Shown: positions 26,172 to 35,255, counted from the first letter of the stretch. The stretch is DNA of 64,000 bases from Flavobacterium terrae (GCF_900142035.1 NZ_FQZI01000002.1:310001-374000), one strand, 5' to 3'. Notes: generated by a model from the sequence alone, not told the origin. A program made the numbers and translations.

Positions 26172-27431
26172 ATGACAAAGGAGATAGTAGATGTTTTAGT
26201 GATTGGCGCAGGACCATCAGGCTGTGTATCAGCATCATATTTACACAATAACAATGTAAAGGTAAAAGTTGTCGAAAAAACTAAATTTCCTAGGCTAGTT
26301 GTTGGTGAAAGTTTGATACCTCGAGTGATGGATCATTTTTATGAAGCTGGTTTATTTCCTGCACTTGACGCAATGAATTTTGAAAAAAAACTAGGCGCAC
26401 GCTTTATCAGAGGAGAAGAAATTTGTGTATTTGATTTTAGCGATAAATTTTCTGAAGGTTGGGATTGGACTTGGCAAGTTCCTAGAGCTGACTTTGACAA
26501 CACTTTAGCGCAAGAAGTTATTAGAAAAGGTATTGACTTAGAATTTGAAAGTGAAGTTCTTGCGGTAGAGTTTAACGGAAGCGATTCTATTACCACTGTT
26601 AAAGATAAAGATGGTAATATGAAAGAAATTCATGCTAAATTCATTATTGACTCTAGTGGATATGGACGTGTTTTACCTAGACTTTTGGACCTTGACACAC
26701 CTTCAAAATTAGACCCTCATTCTTCAATATTTACTCATGTTAAAGATATTAATCGTCCTGAAGGAGAAGAAGGTACTTTAATTTCATTCGATATTTTAGA
26801 GACCGAAGTTTGGTTATGGGTTATTCCTTTCTCTAACGGAAATACAAGTTTAGGAGTTGTTGGCCCTACTGATTTCATCAATTCACTTTCTACCAATAAA
26901 GACAATGCCGAGGCTTTAAAAAATGCTATTCAGTTATCTGATTATTATATAAAGCGTTTTGGAGGTGTTGAATTCTTGTTTGAGCCTGTTAAACTTGAGA
27001 ACTACTCTCGTTCTGTTAAGAAAATGTATGGAGATGGGTTTTCATTAACTGGAAATAGTTCAGAGTTCTTAGACCCTGTATTTTCATCAGGAGTTGCTTT
27101 TGCTACTGAATCTGGTATGCTTTCAGCAAAATTAGTTCACCGTCAACTTCAAGGAGAAAAAATAGACTGGGAAGTAGAATTTACGCAATACATGAGAAGT
27201 GGAATTGGAGTATTTACTACTTATGTTAAGGAATGGTATACAGGAAATTTACAAACCTTATTTTTCCACCGACCTGAAAACCCAGAAGTTAAAAGAAAAA
27301 TATGTGCTGTCTTAGCAGGTTATGTTTGGGATCAGGAAAATCCTTTTGTTAAAAAACATGATAATGTAATCAAAAATATGGCTCATTTGATAAATCTAGA
27401 AAAAGAGCAAAAAATAGAAAACCCATCTTAA
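26172..27431 (+). CDS. FAD-dependent halogenase-like monooxygenase (tryptophan halogenase family)
   Basis: 419 residues. FAD motif VIGAGPSGC at residues ~9-17, VGESLIPRVMDHF as in flavin halogenases, and WLWVIP near residue 213, which fits the WxWxIP motif that separates halogenases from ordinary monooxygenases. Flexirubins are often ring-chlorinated or methylated, so halogenation of the aryl ring is a reasonable role; some members are instead hydroxylases or dehydrogenases. It is divergent from TAL and ends in its own terminator. The catalytic Lys was not located with certainty. Confidence 0.75.
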   Translation: MTKEIVDVLVIGAGPSGCVSASYLHNNNVKVKVVEKTKFPRLVVGESLIPRVMDHFYEAGLFPALDAMNFEKKLGARFIRGEEICVFDFSDKFSEGWDWTWQVPRADFDNTLAQEVIRKGIDLEFESEVLAVEFNGSDSITTVKDKDGNMKEIHAKFIIDSSGYGRVLPRLLDLDTPSKLDPHSSIFTHVKDINRPEGEEGTLISFDILETEVWLWVIPFSNGNTSLGVVGPTDFINSLSTNKDNAEALKNAIQLSDYYIKRFGGVEFLFEPVKLENYSRSVKKMYGDGFSLTGNSSEFLDPVFSSGVAFATESGMLSAKLVHRQLQGEKIDWEVEFTQYMRSGIGVFTTYVKEWYTGNLQTLFFHRPENPEVKRKICAVLAGYVWDQENPFVKKHDNVIKNMAHLINLEKEQKIENPS

Positions 27432-27444
27432 CGATGGGTTTTTT
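27418..27444 (+). terminator. Rho-independent terminator after the halogenase-like gene
   Basis: Stem ACCCATC / GATGGGT (27421-27427 with 27433-27439), extended by A/T pairs, with a 5-base loop and a following T run. It overlaps the stop codon. The A run on the other side could let it act for the convergent gene as well. Confidence 0.85.
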
Positions 27445-27462
27445 ATTGTAATTTATCTAAGC

Positions 27463-29103
27463 TTAATTCAAATTAATCTTCAACATTACATCCTCTTTTT
27501 TCTTTTTATAAGCCTCCATCATAAATGAATTTTCGGAAGATTGGAAAACTCTGTCCATATTAATTTGATGCAAATTAAATTCCTCCATACCTCTTACATC
27601 CAATATTGAACCTTTAGTAACAGAACCATCTTTATCATTTATTTTTACACAAGTTAAATACCCACCTTTTCCATCTGAATGCCTTGCTGGGAATTTATTT
27701 AAAGGCAAATCAATATTTTTAACATTATCTAGAAAAACTACATAGTGATTATTATTATTGAATAAATATTGGAATGACATTCCTCCTCTACCTCTACTTC
27801 CTATTTGATTTTTAGGAATTTTTTTCATCCATCCTAATTTTCCATTCGAATCAATTTTTGCAGCATATACACTACCATAATAGTACGTATAACTTGTTCT
27901 GGTTCCAGATGATGTCATATAAGTATGAACAATTACATTATAAACTTCACTTGTTAAGACAATACTTCCATCAGGATTCAAACTCAAATCTCTTAAAACA
28001 AGATTTTTAATATTAGCACCTTCTCCATCTTCATCCTCTTTTGCTTCTTTTTTCTCATTCTTTTTAGCAGTTTTTTCAGAAACATATTGATTCATTAATT
28101 CTAAAGGAAATTCAATAAAATTTTTATTGATAACCGCAAAATTTTTATCTAATTGAAAAGTAACAAATCCGTCTGCATCATCTAAATCTTTTGATCCACT
28201 GTTGTAAATTCCACCAAAAACCATTTTATCATCTGGAGAGTCAATAAACTTTAAATTATTGATAAATTTATCTTTCAAATCGATTTTTGTAGTTTGAAAT
28301 TCTTTGGCATTAGCTTTTAAAGTTAAAATTTCTAAATGATAGTTTGGTTTATCATCCTTTTTACTTTTTCTATCTTTATTAGAATCATCTTCAAATATTT
28401 TTTCTAGCAAAAATAAATCACCATTTTTATTTAGTTGATAATCTAAGTTTTCCATAATTCTTTCAGTGTATGGCATTTTTACCTCACTTTCAGAATTTAC
28501 AGACAAATCAAAATTTAATACTTTATAACCTATAATTTCATTACTTTTTTTATCATTTTTAACTTCTGGAATTCTTGAAAACTTAACAAGCATTTTACTT
28601 TTATCATGTGATCTATAAAACTCAAATTTTCTTAAGTTAAAATTCATATACTTTATAGTATTTGGAGCCATACCTTTAACTTTTCCATCAATATAAAATA
28701 CACGTTTAGGCTCAGAAACAAACTCCCCTTTTTCAATATCTATTTCTGCTGCAAATAATTGCTCTCTTTTAACATTTCCTCCATCCCATGACGAGTAAAA
28801 AATATAATATTTATTACCAAACTCATATACTTCTTCAATAACACCGTTTTTAGGCAAAAATTCTTTATACAGTTTTTCACTTACAAATTTTGGTTTTTCA
28901 TTATCAAATTTTTGTATCATTATATTTCTACCATCAATCTTTACGGCTATAGAATTGTTATCTCTAGAAAAATAATGTTTTTCATCAGCATCAAAAACCT
29001 TATAGGGTTCACTTACTTTATACGAATAAGAGTCTTCTACTTTCATTTGCGAAAACGAAAGCATTGAAAGGAACAACATAGCTCCTAAAAAAAAATTTTT
29101 CAT
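27463..29103 (-). CDS. Secreted protein of unknown function, beta-propeller-like
   Basis: About 546 residues from ATG 29101-29103; the longer frame up to 29130 adds ten residues before an obvious signal peptide (MKNFFLGAMLFLSMLSFSQ) and is rejected. The mature part is rich in beta strands with repeated phrases such as NKYYIFYSSWDGG, KMLVKFSRIPE, GGIYNSGSKD and HYVVFLDNVKN, resembling a multi-bladed propeller. A low-complexity acidic/Lys stretch (KKNEKKEAKEDEDGEGA) lies near residue 365. Convergent with the halogenase-like gene. No function recognised. Confidence 0.75.
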   Translation of the reverse strand: MKNFFLGAMLFLSMLSFSQMKVEDSYSYKVSEPYKVFDADEKHYFSRDNNSIAVKIDGRNIMIQKFDNEKPKFVSEKLYKEFLPKNGVIEEVYEFGNKYYIFYSSWDGGNVKREQLFAAEIDIEKGEFVSEPKRVFYIDGKVKGMAPNTIKYMNFNLRKFEFYRSHDKSKMLVKFSRIPEVKNDKKSNEIIGYKVLNFDLSVNSESEVKMPYTERIMENLDYQLNKNGDLFLLEKIFEDDSNKDRKSKKDDKPNYHLEILTLKANAKEFQTTKIDLKDKFINNLKFIDSPDDKMVFGGIYNSGSKDLDDADGFVTFQLDKNFAVINKNFIEFPLELMNQYVSEKTAKKNEKKEAKEDEDGEGANIKNLVLRDLSLNPDGSIVLTSEVYNVIVHTYMTSSGTRTSYTYYYGSVYAAKIDSNGKLGWMKKIPKNQIGSRGRGGMSFQYLFNNNNHYVVFLDNVKNIDLPLNKFPARHSDGKGGYLTCVKINDKDGSVTKGSILDVRGMEEFNLHQINMDRVFQSSENSFMMEAYKKKKEDVMLKINLN

Positions 29104-29127
29104 TAATTCTATTTTTATAATTTGCGG

Positions 29128-29135
29128 CAAAAGTA
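29128..29135 (-). promoter_or_regulatory. Putative -7 promoter box
   Basis: Minus-strand TACTTTTG matches TAnnTTTG, 24 bases upstream of the signal-peptide start at 29103. It supports that start over the longer frame, whose start codon would overlap the box. No clear -33 TTG. Confidence 0.4.
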
Positions 29136-29165
29136 CATTAAACTATTGTAATTTTAATTAATAAA

Positions 29166-29192
29166 AAAACCGGAGTAATCCGGTTTTTTTTA
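29166..29192 (-). terminator. Terminator after the 29193-29966 gene
   Basis: Perfect stem ACCGGA / TCCGGT around a 4-base loop, flanked by A and T runs on both sides, so it can act in either direction. It lies immediately after the stop of the minus-strand gene starting at 29966. Confidence 0.85.
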
Positions 29193-29966
29193 TTATTGTT
29201 TTGACTCTTCAGTCATTCTCGTGTATTCATAAATTAAGAAACTCAAATACCCCCATTCTATAGAGTTTAAAGGGTATTGCTTAATAAACTCTGGATTGTC
29301 ACCAAAAATTTCATTGTAATAATCTCCAAAGTCACTTTTGTGCATCCAAAAAACTTTATCACCTTTCTTTAGATAAAAAGATTTTAAAAGTCCCCCTCCC
29401 ATTTGCATACCTCCAAAACTTACACCTTGAGTTTCATTTGCATTTGGATCACCATATACTTCGATAATACTATTAAATTCAGGATTAATTAACTGCATTA
29501 AATATTCCTTGATCTCTTTTTTATTTTTCAAAGAAACTGTTTGGTTTTTAAAATACACTGTTTCCTTGTTTGTTGCTTTTTTCATTTTTTTAGTCGCTAA
29601 GCTTCTAATGTTGGTAGCATTTTTAAATGCTTTTGCCCCTTTCTCAGCACCACTCGGAGCCAAATACAATTCACTAATTAAGGCAGCATCTAACTCTTCT
29701 TGTTTACCAGTAACACTGTCTTTAAATTTAATATCAGTAATTTGTCCTTTTTTTCGGTCAATGTCTTTAAAGTATCCTTTAATAACTCTTCCATCTTTAA
29801 GAATAACAGTGGAAGTTTTTTTATTATTAACAGTTGTAAAAACTTCTTCAAACAAATAGGCTTCCATTTCTTTGATCTTTTCTTTACTGTACTTTATTTT
29901 TTCACTACTTTGTGCAAAAACAAAAGAAGACACAAATAATAAACTCAAGGCAGCAATTTTCTTCAT
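29193..29966 (-). CDS. Secreted protein of unknown function
   Basis: 257 residues with a signal peptide (MKKIAALSLLFVSSFVFAQ). A strand-rich segment TSTVILKDGRVIKGYFKDIDRKKGQI near residue 55 looks like a small Sm-like or SH3-like barrel, followed by a Lys-rich helical region and FGGMQMGGGLLKSFYLKKGD. Monocistronic, with its own terminator at 29166-29192. The opening phrase resembles that of the small exported protein at 32590-33042 (VLFEDGQRTKIATLDRK), possibly a shared domain. No known function. Confidence 0.7.
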   Translation of the reverse strand: MKKIAALSLLFVSSFVFAQSSEKIKYSKEKIKEMEAYLFEEVFTTVNNKKTSTVILKDGRVIKGYFKDIDRKKGQITDIKFKDSVTGKQEELDAALISELYLAPSGAEKGAKAFKNATNIRSLATKKMKKATNKETVYFKNQTVSLKNKKEIKEYLMQLINPEFNSIIEVYGDPNANETQGVSFGGMQMGGGLLKSFYLKKGDKVFWMHKSDFGDYYNEIFGDNPEFIKQYPLNSIEWGYLSFLIYEYTRMTEESKQ

Positions 29967-30052
29967 TATAATTAGTATTTAGTTATACTGTAAAAGTATT
30001 ATTTTTTTTAATGAATAATCAATAGCACTACAAAAAATAAATCCATAATCCC

Positions 30053-30060
30053 TATTTTTG
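30053..30060 (+). promoter_or_regulatory. Putative -7 promoter box of udk
   Basis: TATTTTTG, a perfect TAnnTTTG match, 21 bases upstream of the udk ATG at 30082. It overlaps the TTG that opens the longer reading frame, which argues for the ATG start. No -33 TTG found. Confidence 0.4.
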
Positions 30061-30081
30061 CAGTTCACAAACAAGACAATT

Positions 30082-30690
30082 ATGCTAATTATAGGTATTG
30101 CCGGAGGAACTGGCTCAGGAAAGACTACTGTTGTTCACCAAATTATGAATGAATTACCAGAAACTGAGGTAGGTATTATTTCTCAAGATCATTATTACAA
30201 AGAAACAAGTGATTTAAGTTTAGACGAACGTACAAAAATCAATTTTGACCATCCTCGTTCTATCGATTTCGAACTTTTAGTACAACACTTAAAAGACTTA
30301 AAAGATGGTAAAGCAATCGACCAACCTGTTTACTCGTTTGTAAAACACAATCGCACCGGTGACACAATCCACACACTACCTCGCAAAGTAATGATTGTAG
30401 AAGGTATCTTAATCCTAACTAATCCGGAACTTCGTGAAATGTTTGACATCAAAGTTTTCGTTCATGCTGATTCTGACGAAAGACTTATCCGTCGTTTAAA
30501 AAGAGATATTGCAGAGCGCGGAAGAGACATGGAAGAGGTTTTAAATCGTTACCAAACGACATTAAAACCAATGCACGAACAATTCATTGAGCCTACAAAA
30601 GCCTTTGCTGACATCATTATTCCTAATGACAAATACAATACTGTTGCTATCGATGTGGTTCGAGCAGTAATTAATCAACGTATTTCATAA
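30082..30690 (+). CDS. udk: Uridine kinase
   Basis: About 202 residues from ATG 30082 (MLIIGIAGGTGSGKTT); the frame can be extended to a TTG at 30058 but that is inside the promoter box. Walker A GGTGSGKT at residues 8-15, SQDHYYK as the nucleoside-binding Asp-His-Tyr segment, NFDHPRSIDF, and lid residues RLIRRLKRDIAERGRD. It phosphorylates uridine and cytidine in pyrimidine salvage. Length fits the family. Followed by a hairpin repeat and the septum gene. Confidence 0.93.
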   Translation: MLIIGIAGGTGSGKTTVVHQIMNELPETEVGIISQDHYYKETSDLSLDERTKINFDHPRSIDFELLVQHLKDLKDGKAIDQPVYSFVKHNRTGDTIHTLPRKVMIVEGILILTNPELREMFDIKVFVHADSDERLIRRLKRDIAERGRDMEEVLNRYQTTLKPMHEQFIEPTKAFADIIIPNDKYNTVAIDVVRAVINQRIS

Positions 30691-30700
30691 ATATTTACTA

Positions 30701-30796
30701 TTTTTAGGAGCTATTTCCCGCTATTCGCTATATCTTTTTGATGGCTTCGAGAGCCTCAGCCATCAAAAAGGATGTCGCTACTATCGGGGCTAAAAA
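30701..30796. repeat. Long hairpin-forming intergenic repeat element
   Basis: A ~96-base inverted structure: outer arms TTTTTAG (30701-30707) and CTAAAAA (30790-30796); inner perfect 13-bp stem CTTTTTGATGGCT (30734-30746) with AGCCATCAAAAAG (30758-30770) around an 11-base loop. The intermediate parts (TTTCCCGCTATTCGC and TCGCTACTATCGGGG) also pair partly. From memory, GC-richer elements with this GGAGC...CCCGCT...CGGGGC plan recur in Flavobacterium genomes, in the manner of REP/BIME or MITE elements. It fills the udk to ftsB-like gap. Confidence 0.75.
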
Positions 30797-30802
30797 AAAC
30801 CA

Positions 30803-31138
30803 ATGACAAATCCAATTGAAAAGATAACTTCCAAAAAACCTTGGCTAAAATTTTTAGGCAACAGGTACTTTTTGGTTTCATTGTTTTTTGTGGTTTGGAT
30901 GCTTTTCCTTGATAATTATTCTTATTTAGATCACCGAGTTTTAAATAAGGAAATTGATGAGCTTGAAGACAACAAATCTTATTATCAAGAAGAAATAAAA
31001 AAAGACAAAGGGCAGATTAAAAAACTCAAAAATCCTGCTCAAATAGAAAAATATGCTAGGGAAAAATATTATATGAAACGTGAAAACGAAGACATTTATA
31101 TAATAGAATTTGAAGGAGATACAATTGAAAAAAATTAG
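30803..31138 (+). CDS. Septum formation initiator family protein (FtsB/DivIC-like)
   Basis: 111 residues: short cytoplasmic N-terminus, one membrane helix (YFLVSLFFVVWMLFLDNYSYL), then a coiled coil (LNKEIDELEDNKSYYQEEIKKDKGQIKKLKN) and the family's C-terminal KYAREKYYMKRENEDIYIIEF motif. It would belong to the FtsB-FtsL-FtsQ complex at the division site. Size and topology fit. Downstream, 57 bases separate it from mutA, including a small inverted repeat. Confidence 0.88.
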   Translation: MTNPIEKITSKKPWLKFLGNRYFLVSLFFVVWMLFLDNYSYLDHRVLNKEIDELEDNKSYYQEEIKKDKGQIKKLKNPAQIEKYAREKYYMKRENEDIYIIEFEGDTIEKN

Positions 31139-31160
31139 TCACCAATAAATAAAATCGAAT

Positions 31161-31181
31161 TTCTAACCCTAAAAGTTAGAA
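31161..31181. repeat. Small inverted repeat between the septum gene and mutA
   Basis: TTCTAAC (31161-31167) pairs with GTTAGAA (31175-31181) around a 7-base loop, in the 73-base gap before the mutA start at 31212. There is no T run after it, so it is not a clear terminator; an RNA leader hairpin or chance are the alternatives. Confidence 0.35.
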
Positions 31182-31211
31182 TCATAAAGTTGGTATTTGG
31201 AATTTCAAATT

Positions 31212-32579
31212 ATGAAAAATAACTTATTTAAAGATTTCGAACCCGTTTCGTCCAAACAATGGAAGCAACAAATTCAGTACGAACTAAAAGGGGCAGATTA
31301 TAACGAAACACTAGTTTGGGAAAGTCCAGAAGGCATAAAAGTAAAACCTTTTTACCATGCGGATGAAGATGCAAACATAAATAATGTTCCATCTTCTAAT
31401 GAACCTTTCAAAATCTTACAAAACATCTTTGTTTTTGACATAGACAAATCAATTAAAAAGGCAAAAGATGCCATTGCAAGAGGTGCAGAAAGTTTACGAT
31501 TTACAATAGAAAACGAAGAAACTGATGTTGCTAAACTACTTTCGAACATCGAAATCGAATCAATTCCAATTTACCTAACTGTAAAATTTCTTTCAGATAG
31601 CTTTTTACAAAAAGTAAATGCTGTTGCAGCTACAAGAAACACGACAATATATTGCTTAATCGACCCTATTCATCAACTGGCTTCAGATGGTAATTGGTTC
31701 ACAAGTCAAGACAATTTTGAAGTTGTAAACTCAGCAATCAACAACTGTAAAAACATAAATGTTGTTTCTATAAATGCTACTTTGTATCAAAATGCTGGTG
31801 CTACTATTGTTCAGCAATTGGCTTACACACTAGCACATCTAAATGAATATTTCAACAAATACAAAAAAATAGAACAGCCTATTGTAATTGAAACAGCAGT
31901 AGGAACCAATTATTTTTTCGAAATCGCTAAACTAAGAGCATTACGTCTATTATTTTCGGCACTTGCAAAAGAGTACGATCATACTTTAGATTGTCATATC
32001 ATAGCAACTCCTACAAAACGCAACAAAACACTTTACGATTATAATGTGAATATGCTTCGCACTACTACCGAATGTATGAGTGCTATTTTAGGCGGAGCAA
32101 ATGTGGTTTCAAATCTTGCTTATGATGCCATTTACCATAAAGACAATGAGTTTGGCGACAGAATTTCAAGAAATCAACTATTGGTTTTAAAACATGAAAG
32201 CTATTTTGACAAAGTAGAAAACCCTTCAGATGGTGCTTATTATATTGAGAGTTTAACGTCTCAACTTGCCAACAAAGCACTTCTACTATTTAAAGATATC
32301 GAAGCTAATGGCGGTTTCTTACATCAGTTAAAAGAAGGAACCATCCAAAAGAAAATACAAGAAAGCGCTCAAAAAGAACAAGAGTTATTTGATTCAGGTA
32401 AAGAAATTCTTTTGGGAACTAACAAATACCCGAATAAAAATGACCGCATGAGTCATGACTTAGAACTTTTCCCTTTTGTAAAAATAAAGCCACGAAAAAC
32501 ATTGATTACACCAATAATTGAAAAGCGTTTGGCCGAAAAAATAGAACAAGAGCGTTTAGAAACCGAAAAACAACCATAA
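31212..32579 (+). CDS. mutA: Methylmalonyl-CoA mutase small subunit
   Basis: About 455 residues from ATG 31212; the five-residue longer frame starts with TTG and is rejected. It matches the TIM-barrel substrate domain (KDFEPVSSKQWKQQIQYELKGADY at the start, CMSAILGGANVVSN, DGAYYIESLTSQLANKAL) but lacks the B12-binding DxHxxG region, as is normal for the non-catalytic small subunit. With ScpA (33046-35169) it forms the alpha/beta mutase that interconverts succinyl-CoA and (R)-methylmalonyl-CoA in propionate metabolism. A small exported-protein gene lies between the two subunits. Confidence 0.9.
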   Translation: MKNNLFKDFEPVSSKQWKQQIQYELKGADYNETLVWESPEGIKVKPFYHADEDANINNVPSSNEPFKILQNIFVFDIDKSIKKAKDAIARGAESLRFTIENEETDVAKLLSNIEIESIPIYLTVKFLSDSFLQKVNAVAATRNTTIYCLIDPIHQLASDGNWFTSQDNFEVVNSAINNCKNINVVSINATLYQNAGATIVQQLAYTLAHLNEYFNKYKKIEQPIVIETAVGTNYFFEIAKLRALRLLFSALAKEYDHTLDCHIIATPTKRNKTLYDYNVNMLRTTTECMSAILGGANVVSNLAYDAIYHKDNEFGDRISRNQLLVLKHESYFDKVENPSDGAYYIESLTSQLANKALLLFKDIEANGGFLHQLKEGTIQKKIQESAQKEQELFDSGKEILLGTNKYPNKNDRMSHDLELFPFVKIKPRKTLITPIIEKRLAEKIEQERLETEKQP

Positions 32580-32589
32580 AACCAACACT

Positions 32590-33042
32590 ATGAAAAAGCT
32601 ATTATTATTAGTATTAGTTCTTACAAGCTTTACCTTTTTTGGCCAGACAAAAAAACTAGAAGCTACTAATAAAACTACGGGCAAAACTGTTCTTTTCGAA
32701 GACGGACAAAGAACTAAAATTGCCACATTAGATCGTAAAAAAATGGTAGGTAGCTTTTCAGTAAAAGACAATGAAACCATCACCATCGACGGAGCCGAAG
32801 TAAAAATTAACAACATAGCAAGCATTAAAATTTACCCTAAAGGTGGCCGTACAGTAAAAAATATACTTTTTGGAGCCAGTGCTGGATTATTAGTTACTTC
32901 AGGAGTTTTAGCTGCTGGAAGTAATGAATCTGCGGTAGCTGTGTTTACTGGAGGTGTTGCTACTGCTGCTGTTGGCGCTTTGGTTAACAACAAAAACAAA
33001 AACTTAAGTTACCGTCATTATCAATTTCAAGTTATAGAATAA
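32590..33042 (+). CDS. Small exported protein of unknown function between the mutase genes
   Basis: 150 residues with a signal peptide (MKKLLLLVLVLTSFTFFGQ), a strand-rich middle (TGKTVLFEDGQRTKIATLDRK) and two glycine-rich hydrophobic stretches (ILFGASAGLLVTSGVLAAG and AVFTGGVATAAVGALV) that look like membrane-inserting or glycine-zipper helices. It is 10 bases after mutA and 3 bases before the large subunit, so it is transcribed with them, though it has no obvious part in the mutase. Function not recognised. Confidence 0.7.
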   Translation: MKKLLLLVLVLTSFTFFGQTKKLEATNKTTGKTVLFEDGQRTKIATLDRKKMVGSFSVKDNETITIDGAEVKINNIASIKIYPKGGRTVKNILFGASAGLLVTSGVLAAGSNESAVAVFTGGVATAAVGALVNNKNKNLSYRHYQFQVIE

Positions 33043-33045
33043 ATA

Positions 33046-35169
33046 GTGAGAAAAAATATTCAACATATTACTTTAGAGTCATCAGCTAATAGCCATCAGC
33101 CATCAGCTAATAACTCTTTTTTAACAGCTGAAGGAATAGAAGTAAAATCTTCTTATGCTGAAGCTGACATTCAAGGTTTAGAGCATCTGGATTTTGGCGC
33201 TGGTTTTGCACCCAATTTACGAGGTCCTTACGCAACGATGTATGTTCGCCGTCCTTGGACAATCCGTCAATACGCAGGTTTTTCTACTGCCGAAGAAAGT
33301 AATGCTTTTTACAGAAGAAATTTAGCTGCTGGCCAAAAAGGATTATCGGTTGCGTTTGACTTGGCAACTCACCGTGGATACGATTCAGATCATGAGCGTG
33401 TAGTTGGTGACGTAGGAAAAGCAGGAGTTGCCATAGATTCGGTAGAAGACATGAAAGTGCTGTTTGACCAAATTCCATTAGGTGAAATGTCGGTTTCGAT
33501 GACGATGAATGGTGCGGTGTTACCAATTATGGCCTTTTACATTGTAGCTGCCGAAGAACAAGGTGTGGCTCCTAACCTATTGTCAGGAACAATTCAAAAT
33601 GATATTCTAAAAGAGTTCATGGTGCGTAATACTTACATTTATCCACCTACGCCTTCGATGAAAATCATTGCGGATATTTTCGAATATACGAGTAAAAACA
33701 TGCCTAAATTCAATTCAATATCAATTTCTGGTTACCACATGCAAGAAGCAGGTGCCACTGCCGATATTGAGTTGGCTTATACTTTAGCGGATGGATTAGA
33801 ATACATTCGTACTGGATTAGCTGCAGGAATGGATGTAGATACATTTGCTCCTCGTCTATCGTTTTTCTGGGCGATTGGAATGAATCATTTTATGGAAATT
33901 GCAAAAATGCGTGCCGGTCGTATGCTTTGGGCAAAATTATTGAAACAATTCAACCCTAAGGACGAAAAATCATTAGCACTAAGAACACACTGCCAAACAT
34001 CGGGTTGGAGTCTAACAGAACAAGATCCTTTTAATAATGTAGCGCGTACTGCTATCGAAGCTGCCGCAGCAGCTTTTGGAGGAACTCAATCCTTACACAC
34101 GAATGCTTTAGATGAAGCGATTGCTTTACCTACTGATTTCTCAGCACGTATTGCGCGTAATACACAAATCTTTTTACAGGAAGAAACCAAAATTTGCAAA
34201 ACTGTTGACCCTTGGGCAGGAAGCTATTATGTAGAAAGTTTAACGGCTGAAATTGCTGAAAAAGCATGGGCATTAATCGAAGAAGTAGAAGAATTGGGCG
34301 GAATGACCAAAGCGATTGAAGCAGGTATCCCAAAACTTCGCATTGAAGAAGCAGCTGCACGTAAACAAGCACGTATTGACAGCGGACAAGATATTATTGT
34401 AGGGGTGAACAAATACCGTTTGGAAAAAGAAGATCCTTTACATATTCTTGAAGTAGATAACCAAACGGTTCGTAAACAACAAATTGAGCGTTTGGAACAA
34501 ATAAAAGAGACGCGTGATAATGCAAAAGTTGCGGAGTGTTTAGCCAAACTAACCGAATGTGCTACAACAGGAAATGGTAACTTATTAGATTTAGCCGTTG
34601 ATGCAGCTAGAAACAGAGCCACTTTAGGCGAAATTAGTGATGCTTTAGAAACGGTTTTTGGAAGATACAAAGCACAAATTAGAAGTTTTAGCGGAGTGTA
34701 TAGTAAAGAAATTAAAAACGACGAAAGCTTTGAAAAAGCAAAACAATTAGCAGATGCCTTTGCTAAAAAAGAGGGACGTCGCCCTCGTATTATGATTGCT
34801 AAAATGGGACAAGACGGTCACGACCGTGGCGCTAAAGTTGTTGCTACAGGTTATGCCGATGTAGGTTTTGACGTAGACATTGGGCCATTGTTCCAAACAC
34901 CACAAGAAGCCGCGAAACAAGCCGTAGAAAACGATGTACATATTTTAGGTGTTTCCTCTTTAGCAGCGGGACACAAAACGTTAGTTCCTCAGGTAATTGA
35001 AGAATTAAAAAAATACGGCCGTGAAGATATTATGGTGATTGTGGGTGGCGTAATTCCTGCGCAAGATTACCAATACTTATTTGACGCCGGAGCGGTTGCG
35101 GTTTTTGGTCCTGGGACTAAAATTAGCGATGCAGCCATTACGATTCTTGAGGTCTTATTAGAGGATTAA
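33046..35169 (+). CDS. scpA: Methylmalonyl-CoA mutase large (catalytic) subunit
   Basis: 707 residues from GTG 33046. TIM-barrel substrate domain with [39 protein letters not shown] and the [10 protein letters not shown]-type loop, then a C-terminal B12 domain: DGHDRG (DxHxxG, lower axial His) near residue 590 and GPGTKI near the end. Catalyses the adenosylcobalamin-dependent rearrangement with MutA. The N-terminal ~25 residues contain an odd repeat ([12 protein letters not shown]) encoded by a duplicated CATCAGCTAATA unit, outside the conserved fold. Ends before a strong terminator. Confidence 0.95.
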   Translation: MRKNIQHITLESSANSHQPSANNSFLTAEGIEVKSSYAEADIQGLEHLDFGAGFAPNLRGPYATMYVRRPWTIRQYAGFSTAEESNAFYRRNLAAGQKGLSVAFDLATHRGYDSDHERVVGDVGKAGVAIDSVEDMKVLFDQIPLGEMSVSMTMNGAVLPIMAFYIVAAEEQGVAPNLLSGTIQNDILKEFMVRNTYIYPPTPSMKIIADIFEYTSKNMPKFNSISISGYHMQEAGATADIELAYTLADGLEYIRTGLAAGMDVDTFAPRLSFFWAIGMNHFMEIAKMRAGRMLWAKLLKQFNPKDEKSLALRTHCQTSGWSLTEQDPFNNVARTAIEAAAAAFGGTQSLHTNALDEAIALPTDFSARIARNTQIFLQEETKICKTVDPWAGSYYVESLTAEIAEKAWALIEEVEELGGMTKAIEAGIPKLRIEEAAARKQARIDSGQDIIVGVNKYRLEKEDPLHILEVDNQTVRKQQIERLEQIKETRDNAKVAECLAKLTECATTGNGNLLDLAVDAARNRATLGEISDALETVFGRYKAQIRSFSGVYSKEIKNDESFEKAKQLADAFAKKEGRRPRIMIAKMGQDGHDRGAKVVATGYADVGFDVDIGPLFQTPQEAAKQAVENDVHILGVSSLAAGHKTLVPQVIEELKKYGREDIMVIVGGVIPAQDYQYLFDAGAVAVFGPGTKISDAAITILEVLLED

Positions 35170-35190
35170 GTTATAATCTAAATATTTATA

Positions 35191-35224
35191 AAAAAACACC
35201 AGCAGAAATGTTGGTGTTTTTTTT
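35191..35224 (+). terminator. Terminator after the mutase operon
   Basis: Stem AAAAAACACCA / TGGTGTTTTTT (35191-35201 with 35212-35222) with a short loop and a long T run. It marks the left boundary of the restriction-modification island. Confidence 0.85.
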
Positions 35225-35255
35225 ATGCTTAAAACTTGTTAACAACTAAACCTTT

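Noticed and set aside
29509-29939. Two overlapping plus-strand frames opposite the 29193-29966 gene
   Set aside because: They are antisense to a gene with a good signal peptide, and their Phe/Ser/Leu-rich content is what antisense of Lys/Glu-rich coding DNA gives.
30691-30802. tRNA gene in the udk-septum gap
   Set aside because: The structure is one long palindrome, without cloverleaf arms, a T-loop GTTCGA or a CCA-type end.
31139-31211. Cobalamin riboswitch before mutA
   Set aside because: The gap is only 73 bases, with one small hairpin and no B12-box sequence.
34227-34670. 147-codon open frame on the minus strand inside the mutase gene
   Set aside because: It lies fully within scpA, which has strong family motifs across this span; the translation is low in normal protein character and has no homology I recognise.
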